Part shown: piece by piece, positions 62,059 to 64,000 of the stretch
Numbering within the stretch: position 1 is the first letter of the stretch
Layout of the letters: each line of letters begins with the position of its first letter
Origin: Dehalococcoidia bacterium
GTDB lineage: Bacteria > Chloroflexota > Dehalococcoidia > Lucifugimonadales > UBA3495
DNA length: 64,000 nt
Assembly: GCA_022823505.1 (NCBI GenBank)
Contig: JAJEIA010000090.1
Location: 1 to 64,000 of the forward strand
Direction: 5' to 3'
Made by a program: the position numbers and the translations under genes
The notes under the pieces: model-generated
What the model was told of the DNA's origin: nothing
Seen by the model: the letters and a program-made list of their open reading frames with translations, nothing else
Databases searched by the model: none

Positions 62059-63102
62059 ATGCAATTTCACCTTATGAAACATCAAAACGCGTCGCACAGA
62101 GAACTAATTTTCATTCGCTTGCTCTGGGTTCATATCGCCATTGCTGTGTTGGCGGCACTGGTTTTCTGGCTATGGAATGGATCTCCGGCAGAATCCAGTG
62201 AGGCCGGCGTCGGCGCCGTAACCGTTTGGGACCTGGCCGAGCCGAGGGATTTTGCCACCTCCCAGAGCGACGATACCACGGCCTTTCGGGAAGAGGACGC
62301 AGGCTTTTCCGCACATCACCGGGTACCCGACCACTTTGAGACAGATGGGGACAATGACCTTCGGCCGCGACTCAATGTGTTGGCCATCACCAATGCCCTG
62401 CTGGACGACCCGGACGAATCGAACGGCAACCGCCAGGCGGCCGGCCGACACGTGGATTCCGGGGGCAATTTCGGCATAGTTGAGTTGCCGATGTCCGTGG
62501 CGCGGAGCCTCGGCAGCGTGGTGCCACCCAGGACCGTCACGGTCTACTACGATGATCGAGGATGGGTCGTGGCCTACCTGCCGGCCGACGCTCCGGCCGC
62601 CGGCATCTGGCGGTACGACCAGCTGGAACGGGATGCCAACGATTTGGAACAGAACCTGCTGGTGCTGGCCATCAACGAAGTGCTGGCGGTTGCCCGGGAG
62701 GACATTCCGGAAATCGTCGATGCAGACGAAGACACGGTTGGCTATTACCACTGGCAGCATCCGGAGCACAATTCCTTCTTGTTGTTCAGACATGAGTCCA
62801 GCGAAGAAACCTCCGACCCGGTCAGGTTCGTGGTACCGCCAACCATCGAAAACATCCTGGCCTCAGCAGCGGTTTTGCTCACAAGTGTCCCACCACAGAA
62901 TCAGTCCCCGGCCACCGCGGGATTGATGGTGGACGGCAATGCGGCCGTCACGGTCCGGCTGCCGGACCGGTTCGCTGTGTCCGGGTTTGCATTGGAACGT
63001 ACCGACGACGCCACCCGGCTCTACGAGGTTGCCATCGTCGTTGATGCCGATACGACCGCGACCGGTGCGGTCATGTTGGTGTACACCAAGCCGAGCTCCT
63101 GA
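62059..63102 (+). CDS. Anchored extracytoplasmic protein of unknown function
   Basis: A 347-residue protein with one N-terminal helix (about 18-40, LWVHIAIAVLAALVFWLW) and a large acidic outside domain. The region RPRLNVLAITNALLDDPDES and, later, LEQNLLVLAINEVLAVARED could be two copies of one unit (L-x-VLAINxxL). No recognised domain. It is divergent from the XRE membrane regulator with about 180 AT-rich bases between, and a putative surface protein follows 39 bases later. A start at the second ATG (62074) is possible. Likely target of the regulator. Confidence 0.65.
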   Translation: MQFHLMKHQNASHRELIFIRLLWVHIAIAVLAALVFWLWNGSPAESSEAGVGAVTVWDLAEPRDFATSQSDDTTAFREEDAGFSAHHRVPDHFETDGDNDLRPRLNVLAITNALLDDPDESNGNRQAAGRHVDSGGNFGIVELPMSVARSLGSVVPPRTVTVYYDDRGWVVAYLPADAPAAGIWRYDQLERDANDLEQNLLVLAINEVLAVAREDIPEIVDADEDTVGYYHWQHPEHNSFLLFRHESSEETSDPVRFVVPPTIENILASAAVLLTSVPPQNQSPATAGLMVDGNAAVTVRLPDRFAVSGFALERTDDATRLYEVAIVVDADTTATGAVMLVYTKPSS

Positions 63103-63141
63103 CGCTGAAGGTCCGACCCGCGATTACCCGCATTGGGTTCG

Positions 63142-64000
63142 ATGGTGCGCGCTTCCCGCCCGGCAGCCTTGATCCTGGCCGCGCTGATCGGTTGCGTGGT
63201 GTTGGTGACCTCCTGGTCTGATCCCGCCAGCCTGACCTCCCTGCGCCACGCTGACATTGCGGAGGGCGCGCCCGCGCAGCAGTCTTGCGTCGAGGACGTC
63301 GGCGTCGTGGTTAATGGAGTGTGGGAAGGCTTCACCTACACGTTGGCCGACCCTCCCGACTACTCCGAAGGCGACGCCATCTGGATCGCTTATACCGTGA
63401 CCAACAGTAGCTGCGACGATGTTACCGTCACCGTGGCCCTGACGGGATCCAAAAGCAAGGCGACAATTCACGACGCCGATGGCTCCACTGCGCCTTGTGC
63501 GGACGGGTGCACCATCTCATCGGGGTCTGACGAATACGGAACCGTTCAATGGGATCTGGGCAAGCACCCCAACGCCACCGGCGAAAAGGTTGTCGCAACC
63601 ATAACAATCGACGCACCGTCGGACTTCAGTGACTCGAATATCAGCAATAACAGCGCTACCTCGTCTGCGGCCATAAACATTGTCAATGAAGTGTCGACGG
63701 CAGACATCGGCGTCAAATCGGTCACGGCGTCCCGGACGGCGGCGCCAATCGGAGACGACATCGATTTCACCGTGACCATCAGAAATGACGGCGACGCGGA
63801 GGCTGACGCCACGGTCACCCTCGACCACGGCGCTGACACGGACGAACTGGATTCAGCCTCCGTTTCCGATCTCGCCGCCGGTGCAGAAAGCACCGTGACC
63901 CTCTCCTGGGACACTGACGGCGCAACGGCGGGAGTACACAGTCTGCGCGTACTGGCCGCAACCGAAGGAGACGGCAACTCGAGCAATGACAGCAAGACGG
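63142..64000 (+). CDS. Secreted protein with CARDB-type repeats, partial
   Basis: The first 286 codons of a protein that continues past the right edge. A signal peptide or anchor (about 5-25: RPAALILAALIGCVVLVTSW) is followed by a cysteine-containing beta domain (C49, C91 and CADGCT) and then a CARDB/DUF11-like immunoglobulin repeat from about 190 (ADIGVKSVTASRTAAPIGDD, then VTIRNDGDAEADATVTL). Thr/Ser/Asp-rich composition is typical of large cell-surface proteins. It probably shares a transcript with the gene at 62059. Confidence 0.75.
   Translation, partial: MVRASRPAALILAALIGCVVLVTSWSDPASLTSLRHADIAEGAPAQQSCVEDVGVVVNGVWEGFTYTLADPPDYSEGDAIWIAYTVTNSSCDDVTVTVALTGSKSKATIHDADGSTAPCADGCTISSGSDEYGTVQWDLGKHPNATGEKVVATITIDAPSDFSDSNISNNSATSSAAINIVNEVSTADIGVKSVTASRTAAPIGDDIDFTVTIRNDGDAEADATVTLDHGADTDELDSASVSDLAAGAESTVTLSWDTDGATAGVHSLRVLAATEGDGNSSNDSKT

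Noticed and set aside
1..64000. tRNA genes, CRISPR arrays, prophage or insertion sequences with transposase
   Set aside because: Scanned intergenic gaps and both strands by eye; no T-loop-like clover leaf, regularly spaced repeats, integrase or transposase was found.

Overview
The window is GC-rich, gene-dense bacterial chromosome with about 60 coding sequences and no rRNA, tRNA, CRISPR array or phage region that I can see. The gene mix suggests an uncultured Chloroflexota lineage of the SAR202/Dehalococcoidia type: AprA-like flavoprotein, many NHL/SMP-30 beta-propellers, dienelactone hydrolases, CoA transferase, several MFS carriers, dipeptide-type ABC transporter, full hopanoid operon, DnaE2/ImuB, and frequent GTG/TTG starts. 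This placement is an inference from gene content, not from a marker gene.

Layout. 1-9.4 kb (minus strand): start of aprA, a HEPN-like protein, an unknown protein, a thioredoxin/NHL protein with an in-frame UGA in its redox motif (very likely selenocysteine, with a SECIS-like hairpin), an MNT-HEPN nucleotidyltransferase, two tandem dienelactone hydrolases with two tiny membrane proteins, a class III aminotransferase and an MFS carrier. 9.9-13.1 kb (plus): SMP-30 lactonase-like protein, GNAT acetyltransferase, NHL protein and an unknown protein behind an AT-rich promoter. 13.2-14.6 kb (minus): family III CoA transferase. 14.9-22.1 kb (plus): two hot-dog hydratases, plsX and fabG (fatty acid/phospholipid cluster), then an isocitrate lyase/PEP mutase fused to a small domain and overlapping an aspartic protease, then a DUF2157/GDYXXLXY membrane pair.

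22.1-36.2 kb is one continuous minus-strand run. From a promoter with a perfect -35 box near 36.34 kb it reads polyprenyl synthase, hpnH, hpnG, hpnA, shc, yjbQ, hpnC, hpnD, hpnE, and then, tightly spaced, an aldolase, an epimerase, a nucleoside hydrolase and a phosphatase. The first part makes hopanes (prenyl diphosphate to squalene by HpnC/D/E, cyclisation by Shc) and starts side-chain extension (HpnH adds adenosine, HpnG removes adenine). 36.6-38.5 kb holds thrC with a NIL-domain protein and a MoaD/ThiS-like sulfur carrier.

38.5-46.7 kb (plus): lipoprotein-dependent peptide ABC transporter without ATPases, then a short-chain dehydrogenase and a PPOX-type flavoprotein in a repeat-rich area with two inverted copies of a MITE-like element. 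46.7-53.3 kb: two convergent MFS carriers, a CocE-type hydrolase, a metallo-beta-lactamase-fold protein and BioY. 54-60.2 kb: an orphan histidine kinase and a dnaE2-imuB mutagenesis pair without imuA. 60.4-64 kb: an XRE-type DNA-binding protein with about eight membrane helices, a 22-bp palindrome in its leader, and divergent genes for an anchored extracytoplasmic protein and a CARDB-type surface protein that runs off the right edge.

The strongest single observation is the candidate selenoprotein at 1658-3178. Next are the membrane-bound regulator region at the right end and the extended hopanoid operon.
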